This document shows, piece by piece, positions 1 to 9,109 of a DNA stretch of 37,983 bases (positions are counted from its first letter, which is position 1; every line of letters begins with the position of its first letter). The position numbers were made by a program, and so were the translations under genes. This DNA comes from Pseudomonas sp. GM48 (GTDB taxonomy: Bacteria > Pseudomonadota > Gammaproteobacteria > Pseudomonadales > Pseudomonadaceae), in assembly GCF_000282335.1 (NCBI RefSeq), contig NZ_AKJM01000004.1:1-37983 (forward strand), in the 5' to 3' direction. The notes under the pieces are model-generated. The model saw only the letters and a list, made by a program, of their open reading frames with translations, ran no database searches and was not told where the DNA came from.

Positions 1-15
1 GCCCGCTCCCACAGG
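1..15. repeat. REP element, family A, cut by window edge
   Basis: The first 15 bases match the outer end of the family A REP sequence found elsewhere in the window, in the orientation that ends in CTCCCACAGG. The rest lies outside the window. It sits just downstream of the ltaE stop codon (ltaE reads leftward). Confidence 0.7.
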
Positions 16-36
16 GGGGCGGTGTAAACCAGGGTT

Positions 37-1077
37 TTAGTGGGACATCACTTCACGAATGTCCCGCGCCAACTCACGCACACGCTCTTCCTCGGTATCC
101 CACGAGCACATGAAGCGTGCGCCGCCGTTGCCGATGAAGGTGTAGAAGCGCCAGCCCCTGGCGGTCAGCGCGGCGATGGCCGGTTCCGACAGTTGCAGGA
201 ACACGCCGTTGGCCTGCACCGGGAACATCAGCTCTACCCCCGGAATGTCGCTGACCAGCTCGGCCAGCAATTGCGCGCAGTGGTTGGCGTGGCGGGCGTA
301 TTTGAGCCAGGCGTCGTTTTCCAGGATTCCGACCCACGGCGCCGACAGGAAACGCATTTTCGATGCCAGCTGCCCGGCCTGTTTGCAGCGGTAATCGAAG
401 TCTTCGGCCAGTTTGTGGTTGAAGAACAGGATCGCCTCGCCCACCGCCATGCCGTTCTTGGTGCCGCCGAAGCACAACACGTCGACGCCGGCCTTCCAGG
501 TCAGGTCAGCCGGCGAGCAGCCGAGGAACGCGCAGGCGTTGGAGAAGCGTGCGCCGTCCATGTGCAGGTTCAGGCCCAGTTCCTTGCAGGTGGCGCTGAT
601 GGCGCGGATTTCGTCCGGGGTGTAGACGCTGCCGACTTCGGTGGCCTGGGTCAGGGTGACGACGCGGGGTTTCGGGTAATGGATGTCCTGGCGCTTGAGC
701 GCGACCTCGCGGATCGATTCCGGGGTCAGCTTGCCGTTTTCAGTGCGCGCGATCAGCAGTTTGGAACCGTTGGAGAAGAATTCCGGGGCGCCGCATTCGT
801 CGGTTTCGACGTGGGCGGTTTCCGAGCAGATCACGCTGTGGTAACTCTGGCACAGCGACGACAGCGCCAGCGAGTTGGCGGCGGTGCCGTTGAAGGCGAA
901 AAACACTTCGCAGTCGGTTTCAAACAGTTTGCGGAAATCGTCGGAGGCGCGTGCGGTCCACTCGTCGTCGCCGTATGCACGCTGGTGGCCGTGGTTGGCC
1001 TGTTCCATGGCGGCCCAGGCTTCAGGGCAGATGCCGGAATAGTTGTCGCTGGCGAATTGTTGGCTCTTGTCGGTCAT
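37..1077 (-). CDS. ltaE: Low-specificity L-threonine aldolase
   Basis: A PLP-dependent enzyme that cleaves L-threonine and L-allo-threonine to glycine and acetaldehyde in the cytosol. The 346-residue product has the usual length of the Pseudomonas enzyme. The motif CFGGTKNG places the PLP-binding lysine at K207, the position known for the Pseudomonas aldolase, and HMDGAR (about residues 172-177) supplies the aspartate expected to contact the PLP ring nitrogen. The start ATG is preceded by a GGAAGCAGG stretch. It lies next to the glyA-sox operon, as in P. aeruginosa, so it probably contributes to glycine/serine/threonine exchange. It is transcribed away from that operon and is not part of it. 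Confidence 0.95.
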   Translation of the reverse strand: MTDKSQQFASDNYSGICPEAWAAMEQANHGHQRAYGDDEWTARASDDFRKLFETDCEVFFAFNGTAANSLALSSLCQSYHSVICSETAHVETDECGAPEFFSNGSKLLIARTENGKLTPESIREVALKRQDIHYPKPRVVTLTQATEVGSVYTPDEIRAISATCKELGLNLHMDGARFSNACAFLGCSPADLTWKAGVDVLCFGGTKNGMAVGEAILFFNHKLAEDFDYRCKQAGQLASKMRFLSAPWVGILENDAWLKYARHANHCAQLLAELVSDIPGVELMFPVQANGVFLQLSEPAIAALTARGWRFYTFIGNGGARFMCSWDTEEERVRELARDIREVMSH

Positions 1078-1209
1078 GGCCTGCTTCCGTGGTCGAGATG
1101 CCTATGGTGAAGCGTCCCGTGGTCAATGAGGGTGCGCACTGTACCCAAGATCGTCAGGTGGAGCGCACAGGATGTCGCTGTGGGGAAAATACAGTGTCGA
1201 AGGGCAATT

Positions 1210-1257
1210 ATGCACGTGACAATGCACAAGACCATGCACAAGGCCATGCACTTAAAG
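1210..1257 (+). repeat. Four 12-bp coding repeats at the traX start
   Basis: Four consecutive 12-base units begin at 1210, 1222, 1234 and 1246. Each opens with ATGCAC, and units two and three differ at one base. They encode a Met-His tetrapeptide repeat and place an in-frame ATG every four codons directly after the ribosome-binding site. Confidence 0.8.
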
Positions 1258-1962
1258 CAGCGCGACGGTGCACTGGATCTGCTCAAGTGGCTGGCGCTTT
1301 TGAGCATGGTGCTCGATCACCTGCGATATGTCGGTTATTCCGTCGATCTGTTGTATGTGCCGGGGCGCCTGGCGTTTCCGTGGTTCTGTCTGGCGATGGC
1401 GGCCAACCTGGCGCGCGTGCGGGCTCCGACGACCGGCGGCCAGTGGCGCTATCTGGGTTGGTTGTTGCTGTTTAGCGCGGTGAGTGAAGTTCCCTACCGG
1501 ATGTACATTCCCGATCCCGACACCTTGAACGTGTTGCCCACCCTTGCCCTGGGTCTGCTGGTGGCCCGTGGCTGGCAGCAGCCGGTACTTGCATCGCGAC
1601 TGCTGGCGGCCGTTGCGTTGCTGTTGGCGGCGTTGTTCTCCCAGCGATTGATGTTCGGTTTCTTTGGCGTCCTGTTGCCGCTGGCGATACTGCTGGTGAT
1701 CCGCCGTCCCTGGTATTTCGCGCTGTTGCCGGGGTTGGTCTGTCTTGCGGCCAATCAATGGCAGGTACTGTACTACTCCGTTCGATTGGGCAATCAGGTG
1801 GCGATGGCGGCAGTTGCCACTTGTCTGATTGCGCCATGGCTCGGGCTGTTCTTGTTGCGACATGTAAAAGGCGTAAAAGCACCGCCGATGCGGCGTTGGG
1901 CGTATGCCCTTTATCCCGTGCATTTCCTGTTGTTGCTCGCAGTGCGACAGGCTATCGCCTGA
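1210..1962 (+). CDS. TraX family membrane protein
   Basis: A 250-residue integral membrane protein of the TraX family, whose namesake N-acetylates F-plasmid pilin. The signature region GALDLLKWLALLSMVLDH follows the N-terminus, with about seven to eight hydrophobic segments after it and a C-terminal YPVHFLLLLAV helix. I choose the ATG at 1210 because GAAGGG lies 5-6 bases upstream. An upstream in-frame ATG at 1126 would add 28 residues without family resemblance. The N-terminus is odd: four 12-base units each begin ATGCAC and encode MHVT, MHKT, MHKA, MHLK, giving four possible in-frame starts. No other conjugation gene is nearby, so the function here (probably acyl or acetyl transfer to a surface molecule) is inferred only. 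Confidence 0.85.
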   Translation: MHVTMHKTMHKAMHLKQRDGALDLLKWLALLSMVLDHLRYVGYSVDLLYVPGRLAFPWFCLAMAANLARVRAPTTGGQWRYLGWLLLFSAVSEVPYRMYIPDPDTLNVLPTLALGLLVARGWQQPVLASRLLAAVALLLAALFSQRLMFGFFGVLLPLAILLVIRRPWYFALLPGLVCLAANQWQVLYYSVRLGNQVAMAAVATCLIAPWLGLFLLRHVKGVKAPPMRRWAYALYPVHFLLLLAVRQAIA

Positions 1963-1965
1963 CCC

Positions 1966-2054
1966 TGTGGGAGCGGGCTTGCTCGCGAAGAGGGAGTGTC
2001 AGGCGACATCCATGTTGCTGACACACCGCCTTCGCGAGCAAGCCCGCTCCCACA
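1966..2054. repeat. REP doublet, family A, converging arms
   Basis: Inverted pair with outer ends GTGGGAGCGGGC and inner ends GCTCGCGAAG, about 89 bases long, starting four bases after the traX stop. The central segment also pairs with itself (GTGTCAG against CTGACAC), so the whole unit can fold as one long hairpin of the REPIN type. Confidence 0.9.
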
Positions 2055-2179
2055 AGGGATCCATGCTGATTTGAGGTTTGTGTCTGGCATGCCATTTCCC
2101 GCCATGTCGTAAACGCACCTTTGCGTGGCGTCCATAGGCATTTGACCACTCGAAGCCGGTCATACCATCGCTATCAAAG

Positions 2180-2202
2180 GGCACTGCCGAAAAACCAGTG
2201 CC
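2180..2202 (+). promoter_or_regulatory. Inverted repeat in the glyA leader
   Basis: GGCACTG at 2180-2186 and CAGTGCC at 2196-2202 form a perfect 7-bp inverted repeat around a 9-base A-rich loop, 44 bases before the glyA start. It could be an operator or an mRNA hairpin. In P. aeruginosa this operon answers to the AraC-type regulator GbdR and to SouR, but I cannot assign this site to either. Confidence 0.4.
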
Positions 2203-2245
2203 TCACCGAGACGAATGGCGCACCGCCGCCGCTGGGAGAGACGCG

Positions 2246-3499
2246 ATGTTCAGCAAGCAAGACCAGATCCAGGGTTACGACGATGCACTGCTGGCGGCTA
2301 TGAATGCCGAAGAGCAACGTCAGGAAGATCACATCGAGCTGATCGCGTCGGAGAACTACACCAGCAAGCGTGTCATGGAAGCGCAAGGCAGCGGCCTGAC
2401 CAACAAATACGCCGAAGGTTATCCGGGCAAGCGCTACTACGGCGGTTGTGAACACGTCGACAAGGTTGAAGCCCTGGCCATCGAACGCGCCAAGCAACTG
2501 TTCGGCGCCGATTACGCCAACGTGCAGCCGCACTCCGGTTCCTCGGCCAACAGCGCCGTGTACCTGGCCCTGTTGCAAGCCGGCGACACCATCCTCGGCA
2601 TGAGCCTGGCCCACGGTGGTCACCTGACCCACGGCGCCAAAGTGTCGTCTTCGGGCAAGCTGTACAACGCCGTGCAGTACGGTATCGACACCAAGACCGG
2701 CCTGATCGACTACGACGAAGTCGAGCGCCTGGCCGTCGAGTGCAAGCCGAAGATGATCGTTGCCGGTTTCTCGGCCTACTCCAAGACCCTCGACTTCCCG
2801 CGCTTCCGCCAGATCGCCGACAAGGTCGGTGCACTGCTGTTCGTCGACATGGCCCACGTTGCCGGTCTGGTCGCTGCCGGCCTGTACCCGAACCCGCTGC
2901 CTTACGCCGATGTGGTCACCACCACCACCCACAAGACCCTGCGCGGTCCGCGTGGCGGGCTGATCCTGGCCAAGTCCAACGAAGAAATTGAGAAGAAGCT
3001 CAACGCGGCAGTTTTCCCGGGTGCCCAGGGCGGCCCGCTGATGCACGTGATCGCCGGTAAGGCAGTGTGCTTCAAGGAAGCGCTGGAGCCAAGCTTCAAG
3101 GCTTATCAGCAACAAGTGATTGATAACGCCCAGGCCATGGCCGGCGTATTTATCAAACGCGGCTACGATGTAGTGTCCGGCGGTACCGACAACCACCTGT
3201 TCCTGGTCAGCCTGATCCGTCAGGGCCTGACCGGCAAGGACGCGGATGCAGCACTCGGTCGCGCCCACATCACTGTGAACAAGAACGCTGTCCCGAACGA
3301 TCCACAGTCGCCGTTCGTCACCTCCGGCCTGCGCATCGGCACCCCGGCGGTGACCACTCGCGGCTTCAAGGTGACCCAGTGCGTCACGCTGGCCGGCTGG
3401 ATCTGCGACATCCTCGACAACCTCGGCGATGCCGATGTCGAGGCCAATGTCGCGCAGCAAGTGGCAGCCCTGTGCGCGGACTTCCCGGTTTATCGCTGA
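2246..3499 (+). CDS. glyA: Serine hydroxymethyltransferase (sox-operon copy)
   Basis: A PLP enzyme that interconverts serine and glycine with THF and 5,10-methylene-THF. The 417 residues fit the family length, and the [14 protein letters not shown] motif places the PLP lysine at K230 (K229 in E. coli). The start at 2246 follows GGGAGAG at 2234-2240. An in-frame ATG at 2198 would add 16 residues foreign to the family. As the first gene of the sarcosine operon, with soxB 23 bases downstream, it likely turns the glycine and methylene-THF made by sarcosine oxidase into serine. Pseudomonads often carry a second housekeeping glyA elsewhere; this one corresponds by context to P. aeruginosa glyA1. 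Confidence 0.96.
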   Translation: MFSKQDQIQGYDDALLAAMNAEEQRQEDHIELIASENYTSKRVMEAQGSGLTNKYAEGYPGKRYYGGCEHVDKVEALAIERAKQLFGADYANVQPHSGSSANSAVYLALLQAGDTILGMSLAHGGHLTHGAKVSSSGKLYNAVQYGIDTKTGLIDYDEVERLAVECKPKMIVAGFSAYSKTLDFPRFRQIADKVGALLFVDMAHVAGLVAAGLYPNPLPYADVVTTTTHKTLRGPRGGLILAKSNEEIEKKLNAAVFPGAQGGPLMHVIAGKAVCFKEALEPSFKAYQQQVIDNAQAMAGVFIKRGYDVVSGGTDNHLFLVSLIRQGLTGKDADAALGRAHITVNKNAVPNDPQSPFVTSGLRIGTPAVTTRGFKVTQCVTLAGWICDILDNLGDADVEANVAQQVAALCADFPVYR

Positions 3500-3522
3500 G
3501 CGCGGTTTTGGAGTAAATGACT

Positions 3523-4773
3523 ATGCAACGCTACTCGGGCTTCGGCCTCTTCAAACACTCTCTCAGCCATCATGAAAACTGGCAGAAAATGTGGCGCACG
3601 CCGACCCCTAAAAAGGTCTACGACGTGGTCATCGTCGGCGGTGGCGGGCATGGTCTCGCCACGGCTTACTACCTGGCCAAGGAACACGGCATCACCAACG
3701 TGGCCGTGGTCGAGAAAGGCTGGCTGGGCGGCGGTAACACCGCGCGCAACACCACCATCGTGCGTTCCAACTACCTGTGGGACGAGTCGGCGCACCTGTA
3801 CGAACACGCGATGAAACTGTGGGAAGGCCTGTCCCAGGACCTCAACTACAACGTGATGTTCTCCCAGCGCGGCGTCTACAACCTGTGTCACACCCTGCAG
3901 GACATCCGTGATTCCGAGCGTCGGGTCAGCGCCAACCGCCTCAACGGCGTGGACGGTGAACTGCTCGATGCCAAGCAAGTGGCCGACGAGATCCCGTACC
4001 TCGACTGCTCGAAAAACACTCGCTACCCGGTGATGGGCGCAACCGTCCAGCGTCGCGGCGGCGTGGCCCGTCACGATGCCGTGGCCTGGGGCTTTGCCCG
4101 TGCCGCCGATGCCCTCGGCGTGGACCTGATCCAGCAGACCGAAGTGATCGGTTTCCGCAAGGAAAACGGCGTGTGCATCGGCGTTGAAACCAACAAGGGC
4201 TTCATTGGCGCCAAGCGCGTCGGTGTAGTGACTGCCGGTAACTCCGGGCACATGGCCAAGCTCGCCGGTTTCCGCCTGCCGATCGAATCCCATCCGCTGC
4301 AAGCGCTGGTGTCCGAGCCGATCAAGCCGATTATTGACAGCGTGATCATGTCCAACGCCGTGCACGGCTACATCAGCCAGTCCGACAAGGGCGACCTGGT
4401 GATCGGCGCCGGTATCGACGGCTACAACGGCTACGGCCAGCGTGGTTCGTACCCGGTGATCGAGCACACCATCCAGGCCATCGTCGAGATGTTCCCGGTG
4501 CTGTCGCGCGTACGCATGAACCGTCAGTGGGGCGGCATCGTCGACACCACGCCGGATGCCTGCCCGATCATTTCGAAAACCCCGGTACCGAACATGTTCT
4601 TCAACTGCGGTTGGGGCACCGGCGGCTTCAAGGCTACACCTGGCTCGGGCAACGTGTTTGCCGCAAGCCTGGCCAAGGGTGAAATGCACCCGTTGGCCGC
4701 ACCTTTCTCCATCGACCGTTTCCACAACGGTGCGTTGATCGATGAACACGGCGCTGCTGCGGTCGCCCACTAA
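3523..4773 (+). CDS. soxB: Sarcosine oxidase subunit beta
   Basis: Flavoprotein subunit of heterotetrameric sarcosine oxidase, which demethylates sarcosine to glycine using O2 and passes the methyl carbon to THF. The 416-residue product has an N-terminal dinucleotide-binding fold ([10 protein letters not shown], about residues 35-44) for FAD. H184 in ARHDAV lies in the segment that carries the covalently bound FMN in this family. I choose the ATG at 3523 (MQRYSG) because GGAG at 3510-3513 is 9 bases away. The ATG at 3517 is only 3 bases from it and would add two residues. soxD follows after 14 bases. Confidence 0.95.
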   Translation: MQRYSGFGLFKHSLSHHENWQKMWRTPTPKKVYDVVIVGGGGHGLATAYYLAKEHGITNVAVVEKGWLGGGNTARNTTIVRSNYLWDESAHLYEHAMKLWEGLSQDLNYNVMFSQRGVYNLCHTLQDIRDSERRVSANRLNGVDGELLDAKQVADEIPYLDCSKNTRYPVMGATVQRRGGVARHDAVAWGFARAADALGVDLIQQTEVIGFRKENGVCIGVETNKGFIGAKRVGVVTAGNSGHMAKLAGFRLPIESHPLQALVSEPIKPIIDSVIMSNAVHGYISQSDKGDLVIGAGIDGYNGYGQRGSYPVIEHTIQAIVEMFPVLSRVRMNRQWGGIVDTTPDACPIISKTPVPNMFFNCGWGTGGFKATPGSGNVFAASLAKGEMHPLAAPFSIDRFHNGALIDEHGAAAVAH

Positions 4774-4787
4774 CAGGAGAAATCCCC

Positions 4788-5117
4788 ATGTTGCATATCT
4801 TCTGTCCTCACTGCGGCGAACTGCGCTCCGAAGAGGAATTCCATGCATCCGGCCAGGCGCACATCCCGCGTCCACTGGATCCGAACAGCTGCACCGACGA
4901 GGAGTGGGGCGACTACATGTTCTTCCGCGACAACCCGCGCGGTCTGCACCACGAGCTGTGGGATCACGTCGCCGGTTGCCGTCAGTACTTCAACGTCACC
5001 CGCGACACCGTGACCTACGAGATTCTCGAAACCTACAAGATCGGCACCAAGCCACAATTCACCGACAAGACCGATAGCCCGAAAGCGGCCAGCACGGCTC
5101 TGGGAGAGAAGGTATGA
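4788..5117 (+). CDS. soxD: Sarcosine oxidase subunit delta
   Basis: Small zinc-binding subunit of heterotetrameric sarcosine oxidase, 109 residues. The expected zinc ligands are visible as C6 and C9 in FCPHCG, and H60 and C64 in DHVAGC, matching the C-C-H-C site of the family. The start has AGGAGA about 8 bases upstream. The stop overlaps the soxA start as ATGA at 5114-5117, so delta and alpha are translationally coupled. Confidence 0.95.
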   Translation: MLHIFCPHCGELRSEEEFHASGQAHIPRPLDPNSCTDEEWGDYMFFRDNPRGLHHELWDHVAGCRQYFNVTRDTVTYEILETYKIGTKPQFTDKTDSPKAASTALGEKV

Positions 5118-8100
5118 GCCAGATCAATCGCCTGTCCAACGGCGGACGGATCGACCGCAACAAAGTCTTGACCTTCACCTTCAACGGCCAGAACTACAAA
5201 GGCTTCGAAGGCGATTCCCTGGCCGCTGCACTGCTGGCCAACGGCGTCGACATCATCGGTCGCAGCTTCAAGTATTCCCGTCCGCGCGGCATCTTCGCCG
5301 CCGGTGCCGAAGAGCCGAACGCGGTGCTGCAGATCGGCGCCACTGAAGCCACGCAGATTCCGAACGTGCGCGCCACGCAACAGGCGCTGTATCAAGGTTT
5401 GGTCGCCACCAGCACCAACGGCTGGCCGAGCGTGAACAACGACATGATGGGGATTCTCGGCAAGGTCGGCGGCAAGCTGATGCCACCGGGCTTCTACTAC
5501 AAAACCTTCATGTACCCGCAATCGTTCTGGATGACTTACGAGAAGTACATCCGCAAGGCTGCCGGCCTGGGCCGCTCGCCGACCGAGAACGATCCGGACA
5601 CCTACGACTACATGAACCAGCACTGCGACGTGCTGATCGTCGGCGCCGGCCCTGCCGGTCTGGCTGCTGCACTGGCGGCTGCGCGCAGCGGTGCCCGCGT
5701 GATCCTCGCCGATGAGCAGGAAGAGTTCGGTGGCAGCCTGCTCGATTCCCGCGAAAGCCTCGACGGCAAGCCGGCAATGGAGTGGGTCGCCAGCGTCATC
5801 GACGAATTGAAGAACACCCCGGACGTGCTGCTGTTGCCGCGCGCCACCGTCAATGGCTATCACGACCACAACTTCCTGACCATTCACGAGCGCCTGACCG
5901 ATCACCTCGGCGACCGCGCCCCGATTGGCCAGGTGCGTCAGCGCATCCACCGGGTTCGTGCCAAGCGTGTGGTGCTGGCGACCGGCGCTCACGAGCGTCC
6001 ACTGGTCTACGGCAACAACGATGTACCGGGCAACATGCTCGCCGGCGCCATCTCGACCTACGTGCGTCGTTACGGCGTGGCACCGGGCAAGAAGCTGGTC
6101 TTGAGCACTAACAACGACCACGCCTACCGCGTTGCCCTGGATTGGCTCGATGCCAGCCTGCAAGTGGTGGCCATCGCCGACGCCCGCAGCAACCCGCGTG
6201 GTGCGCTGGTGGAAGAGGCCCGCGCCAAAGGCATCCGCATCCTCACCGGCAGCGCCGTGATCGAGGCCCGTGGCAGCAAGCGCGTGACCGCTGCCCGTGT
6301 GGCCGCCATTGATGTCAAAGCCCACACCGTGACCAGCCCAGGCGAATGGCTTGAATGCGACGTGGTGGCCAGCTCCGGTGGCTACAGCCCGGTGGTTCAC
6401 CTGGCTTCGCACCTGGGTGGCAAGCCGATCTGGCGCGAAGACATCCTCGGTTTCGTACCGGGCGAAGCACCGCAGAAACGCGTGTGCGTCGGTGGCATCA
6501 ACGGCGTCTACGGTCTTGGCGATTCCCTGGCCGATGGTTTTGAAGGTGGTGTGCGCGCCGCCGCCGAAGCCGGCTTCCAATCGGTCGAAGGCGTGCTGCC
6601 GAAAGCTCTGAGCCGTCTCGAAGAACCGACCCTGGCGCTGTTCCAGGTACCGCACGAAAAGAACACCGCACGTGCGCCGAAGCAATTCGTCGACCTGCAA
6701 AACGACGTCACCGCCGCCGCCATCGAACTGGCGACCCGCGAGGGCTTCGAGTCGGTCGAGCACGTCAAGCGCTACACCGCACTGGGCTTCGGCACCGATC
6801 AGGGCAAGCTCGGCAACGTCAACGGCCTGGCCATCGCTGCCCGCTCGCTGAACGTGACCATCCCGCAGATGGGCACCACCATGTTCCGTCCGAACTACAC
6901 GCCGGTGACTTTCGGCGCCGTGGCCGGTCGTCACTGTGGGCATATCTTCGAGCCGGTGCGTTACACCGCGCTGCATCAATGGCACCTGAAAAACGGCGCC
7001 GAGTTCGAAGATGTCGGCCAGTGGAAGCGTCCTTGGTACTTCCCGAAATCCGGTGAAGACCTGCATGCCGCGGTGAAGCGCGAATGCAAAGCCGTGCGCG
7101 ACAGTGTCGGCCTGCTCGATGCTTCGACCCTGGGCAAGATCGACATCCAGGGCCCGGATGCGCGCGAGTTCCTCAACCGCGTCTACACCAACGCCTGGAC
7201 CAAGCTCGACGTGGGCAAGGCGCGCTACGGCCTGATGTGCAAAGAAGACGGCATGGTCTTCGACGACGGCGTGACGGCTTGCCTGGCCGACAACCATTTC
7301 GTCATGACCACCACCACCGGCGGCGCGGCACGCGTGCTGCAGTGGCTGGAGCTGTACCACCAGACCGAATGGCCGGACATGAAGGTGTACTTCACCTCCG
7401 TCACCGACCACTGGGCGACCATGACCCTGTCCGGGCCGAACAGCCGCAAGCTGCTCAGCGAAGTCACCGACATCGACTTGAGCAGCGAAGCCTTCCCGTT
7501 CATGACCTGGAAAGAAGGTCTGGTGGGTGGTGTACCAGCGCGGGTGTTCCGGATTTCGTTTACCGGCGAGCTGTCGTACGAAGTCAACGTGCAAGCCGAC
7601 TACGCCATGGGCGTACTGGAAAAAATCGTCGACGCCGGCAAGAAGTACAACCTGACGCCATATGGCACCGAAACCATGCACGTGCTGCGGGCCGAGAAGG
7701 GCTTCATCATCGTCGGTCAGGACACTGACAGCTCGATGACCCCGGACGACCTGAATATGGGCTGGTGTGTCGGTCGCACCAAACCGTTCTCGTGGATCGG
7801 CTGGCGTGGCATGAACCGTGAAGACTGTGTGCGTGATCAGCGCAAACAGCTGGTTGGCCTGAAGCCGATCGATCCGACCAAATGGCTGCCGGAAGGTGCG
7901 CAACTGGTGTTCAACACCAAGCAAGCCATCCCGATGACCATGGTGGGTCACGTGACTTCCAGTTACTTGCACAACTCCCTGGGCTATTCGTTTGCCATGG
8001 GCGTGGTCAAGGGCGGGTTGCAGCGGATGGGCGAGCGAGTGTTCGCACCGCTGGCCGATGGCAGCGTGATCGAGGCGGAAATCGTTTCTTCGGTGTTCTT

Positions 8101-8131
8101 CGATCCGAAGGGTGAACGCCAGAACGTTTGA
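5114..8131 (+). CDS. soxA: Sarcosine oxidase subunit alpha
   Basis: Largest subunit of sarcosine oxidase, 1005 residues, the usual length. The N-terminal about 100 residues form the ferredoxin-like domain of this family (SFKYSRPRGI motif). A dinucleotide-binding fold begins near residue 171 with VLIVGAGPAGLAA and binds the tightly held NAD. From about residue 620 the protein resembles the glycine-cleavage T protein (GcvT), the THF-binding site where the one-carbon unit becomes 5,10-methylene-THF. Translation is coupled to soxD. Downstream the operon is interrupted by a REP doublet before soxG. A long open frame on the opposite strand is only a codon-bias shadow. Confidence 0.96.
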   Translation: MSQINRLSNGGRIDRNKVLTFTFNGQNYKGFEGDSLAAALLANGVDIIGRSFKYSRPRGIFAAGAEEPNAVLQIGATEATQIPNVRATQQALYQGLVATSTNGWPSVNNDMMGILGKVGGKLMPPGFYYKTFMYPQSFWMTYEKYIRKAAGLGRSPTENDPDTYDYMNQHCDVLIVGAGPAGLAAALAAARSGARVILADEQEEFGGSLLDSRESLDGKPAMEWVASVIDELKNTPDVLLLPRATVNGYHDHNFLTIHERLTDHLGDRAPIGQVRQRIHRVRAKRVVLATGAHERPLVYGNNDVPGNMLAGAISTYVRRYGVAPGKKLVLSTNNDHAYRVALDWLDASLQVVAIADARSNPRGALVEEARAKGIRILTGSAVIEARGSKRVTAARVAAIDVKAHTVTSPGEWLECDVVASSGGYSPVVHLASHLGGKPIWREDILGFVPGEAPQKRVCVGGINGVYGLGDSLADGFEGGVRAAAEAGFQSVEGVLPKALSRLEEPTLALFQVPHEKNTARAPKQFVDLQNDVTAAAIELATREGFESVEHVKRYTALGFGTDQGKLGNVNGLAIAARSLNVTIPQMGTTMFRPNYTPVTFGAVAGRHCGHIFEPVRYTALHQWHLKNGAEFEDVGQWKRPWYFPKSGEDLHAAVKRECKAVRDSVGLLDASTLGKIDIQGPDAREFLNRVYTNAWTKLDVGKARYGLMCKEDGMVFDDGVTACLADNHFVMTTTTGGAARVLQWLELYHQTEWPDMKVYFTSVTDHWATMTLSGPNSRKLLSEVTDIDLSSEAFPFMTWKEGLVGGVPARVFRISFTGELSYEVNVQADYAMGVLEKIVDAGKKYNLTPYGTETMHVLRAEKGFIIVGQDTDSSMTPDDLNMGWCVGRTKPFSWIGWRGMNREDCVRDQRKQLVGLKPIDPTKWLPEGAQLVFNTKQAIPMTMVGHVTSSYLHNSLGYSFAMGVVKGGLQRMGERVFAPLADGSVIEAEIVSSVFFDPKGERQNV

Positions 8132-8175
8132 TGGCTTCAAGACTTGTGAGTGGGCAATGACACCGAGTCGGCCCA

Positions 8176-8240
8176 TTCGCGAGCAAGCCCGCTCCCACAG
8201 GGGAATGCGGTCGAATGTGGGAGCGGGCTTGCTCGCGAAG
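8176..8240. repeat. REP doublet, family A, diverging arms, inside the sox operon
   Basis: TTCGCGAGCAAGC...CTCCCACAG at the left and GTGGGAGC...CTCGCGAAG at the right, with about 18 bases between the arms. This is the opposite arrangement to the 90-bp units in the window. It lies between soxA and soxG, whose products belong to one enzyme complex. Confidence 0.9.
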
Positions 8241-8296
8241 GCGGCGGAACAGCCACCACAAAGGCCGGAACCAACAGAATTCAGAACAGGTGCTTT

Positions 8297-8929
8297 ATGA
8301 CCGCAGCCAATGTTTACCAACAACGCCCAACCTCCGGGGCCAAGGCCGAGTCGTCGTTGCATCATGCCGACCTCGCCAGCCTGGTGGGCAAGGGCCGCAA
8401 GAACGCCGGCGTGACCGTGCGTGAGAAAAAACTCCTCGGTCACCTGACCATCCGTGGCGATGGCCACGATGCCGCGTTTGCCGCAGGCGTGCACAAGGCC
8501 CTGGGCATTGAATTGCCGGGCGCGCTGAGCGTTATCGTCAAAGGCGAAACCAGTTTGCAATGGATGGGGCCGGATGAGTGGCTGCTGATCGTGCCGACCG
8601 GTGAAGAACTGGCCGCCGAGCAAAAACTGCGCAAAGCACTGGGCGATCTGCACATTGCAATCGTCAACGTCAGCGGCGGCCAGCAACTCCTCGAACTGAG
8701 CGGCCCGAACGTGCGCCAGGTGCTGATGAAGTCCACCAGCTATGACGTGCACCCGAACAACTTCCCGGTGGGCAAAGCCGTCGGCACGGTGTTCGCCAAG
8801 TCGCAACTGATGATCCGTCACACCGCCGAAGACACCTGGGAACTGCTGATTCGTCGCAGTTTCTCGGATTACTGGTGGTTGTGGTTGCAGGATGCTTCTG
8901 CCGAGTATGGCCTCAGCGTCCAGGCCTGA
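8297..8929 (+). CDS. soxG: Sarcosine oxidase subunit gamma
   Basis: Gamma subunit of heterotetrameric sarcosine oxidase, 210 residues, distantly related to the GcvT fold and needed to complete the alpha-beta-gamma-delta complex. The segment SLQWMGPDEWLLIVP (about residues 91-105) and the C-terminal FSDYWWLWLQDAS are characteristic. The start at 8297 has ACAGG about 6 bases upstream; the in-frame stretch before it is REP sequence and not coding. The gap from soxA is 165 bases and holds a REP doublet, so output of this subunit may be set differently from soxBDA. A second repeat separates it from purU. Confidence 0.94.
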   Translation: MTAANVYQQRPTSGAKAESSLHHADLASLVGKGRKNAGVTVREKKLLGHLTIRGDGHDAAFAAGVHKALGIELPGALSVIVKGETSLQWMGPDEWLLIVPTGEELAAEQKLRKALGDLHIAIVNVSGGQQLLELSGPNVRQVLMKSTSYDVHPNNFPVGKAVGTVFAKSQLMIRHTAEDTWELLIRRSFSDYWWLWLQDASAEYGLSVQA

Positions 8930-8934
8930 ATTCC

Positions 8935-9067
8935 TGTAGCAGCTGCCGTAGGCTGCGTTCGACGACGAAGTCGTCGTCAAACCTGCGACAGGGTTCTTTC
9001 AGACTGATCCGGGATTCAGGTTTTACGAAGGCTTCGCCGCCGAACGCAGCCTTCGGCAGCTGCTACA
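8935..9067. repeat. REP-like inverted repeat, family D
   Basis: Arms of 27 bases (8935-8961, starting TGTAGCAGCTGCCG, and 9041-9067, ending CGGCAGCTGCTACA) match at 26 of 27 positions when inverted. The interior holds a further palindrome, CGACGACGAAGTCGTCGTC. It fills most of the soxG-purU gap, starting five bases after the soxG stop. Confidence 0.85.
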
Positions 9068-9109
9068 CAAAGCGGCGTTGCTGCTACTTTCGAACAGGAG
9101 TCACGCATT

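Noticed and set aside
1210..1962. TraX homologue as a mark of a plasmid or conjugative element.
   Set aside because: No other transfer, integrase or replication gene is near. The flanking genes are core metabolism, and chromosomal TraX-family genes are common in Pseudomonas.
2055..2245. Possible glycine riboswitch before glyA, suggested by GGGAGAGA.
   Set aside because: That stretch is the ribosome-binding site. The conserved CCGAAGG and CUCUCAGG parts of a glycine aptamer are absent.
5033..8980. Very long open frame (about 1315 codons) on the minus strand across soxA and soxG.
   Set aside because: It is antisense to clearly conserved sarcosine oxidase genes and has no recognisable domain. 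Long antisense frames are expected from GC-rich codon bias.
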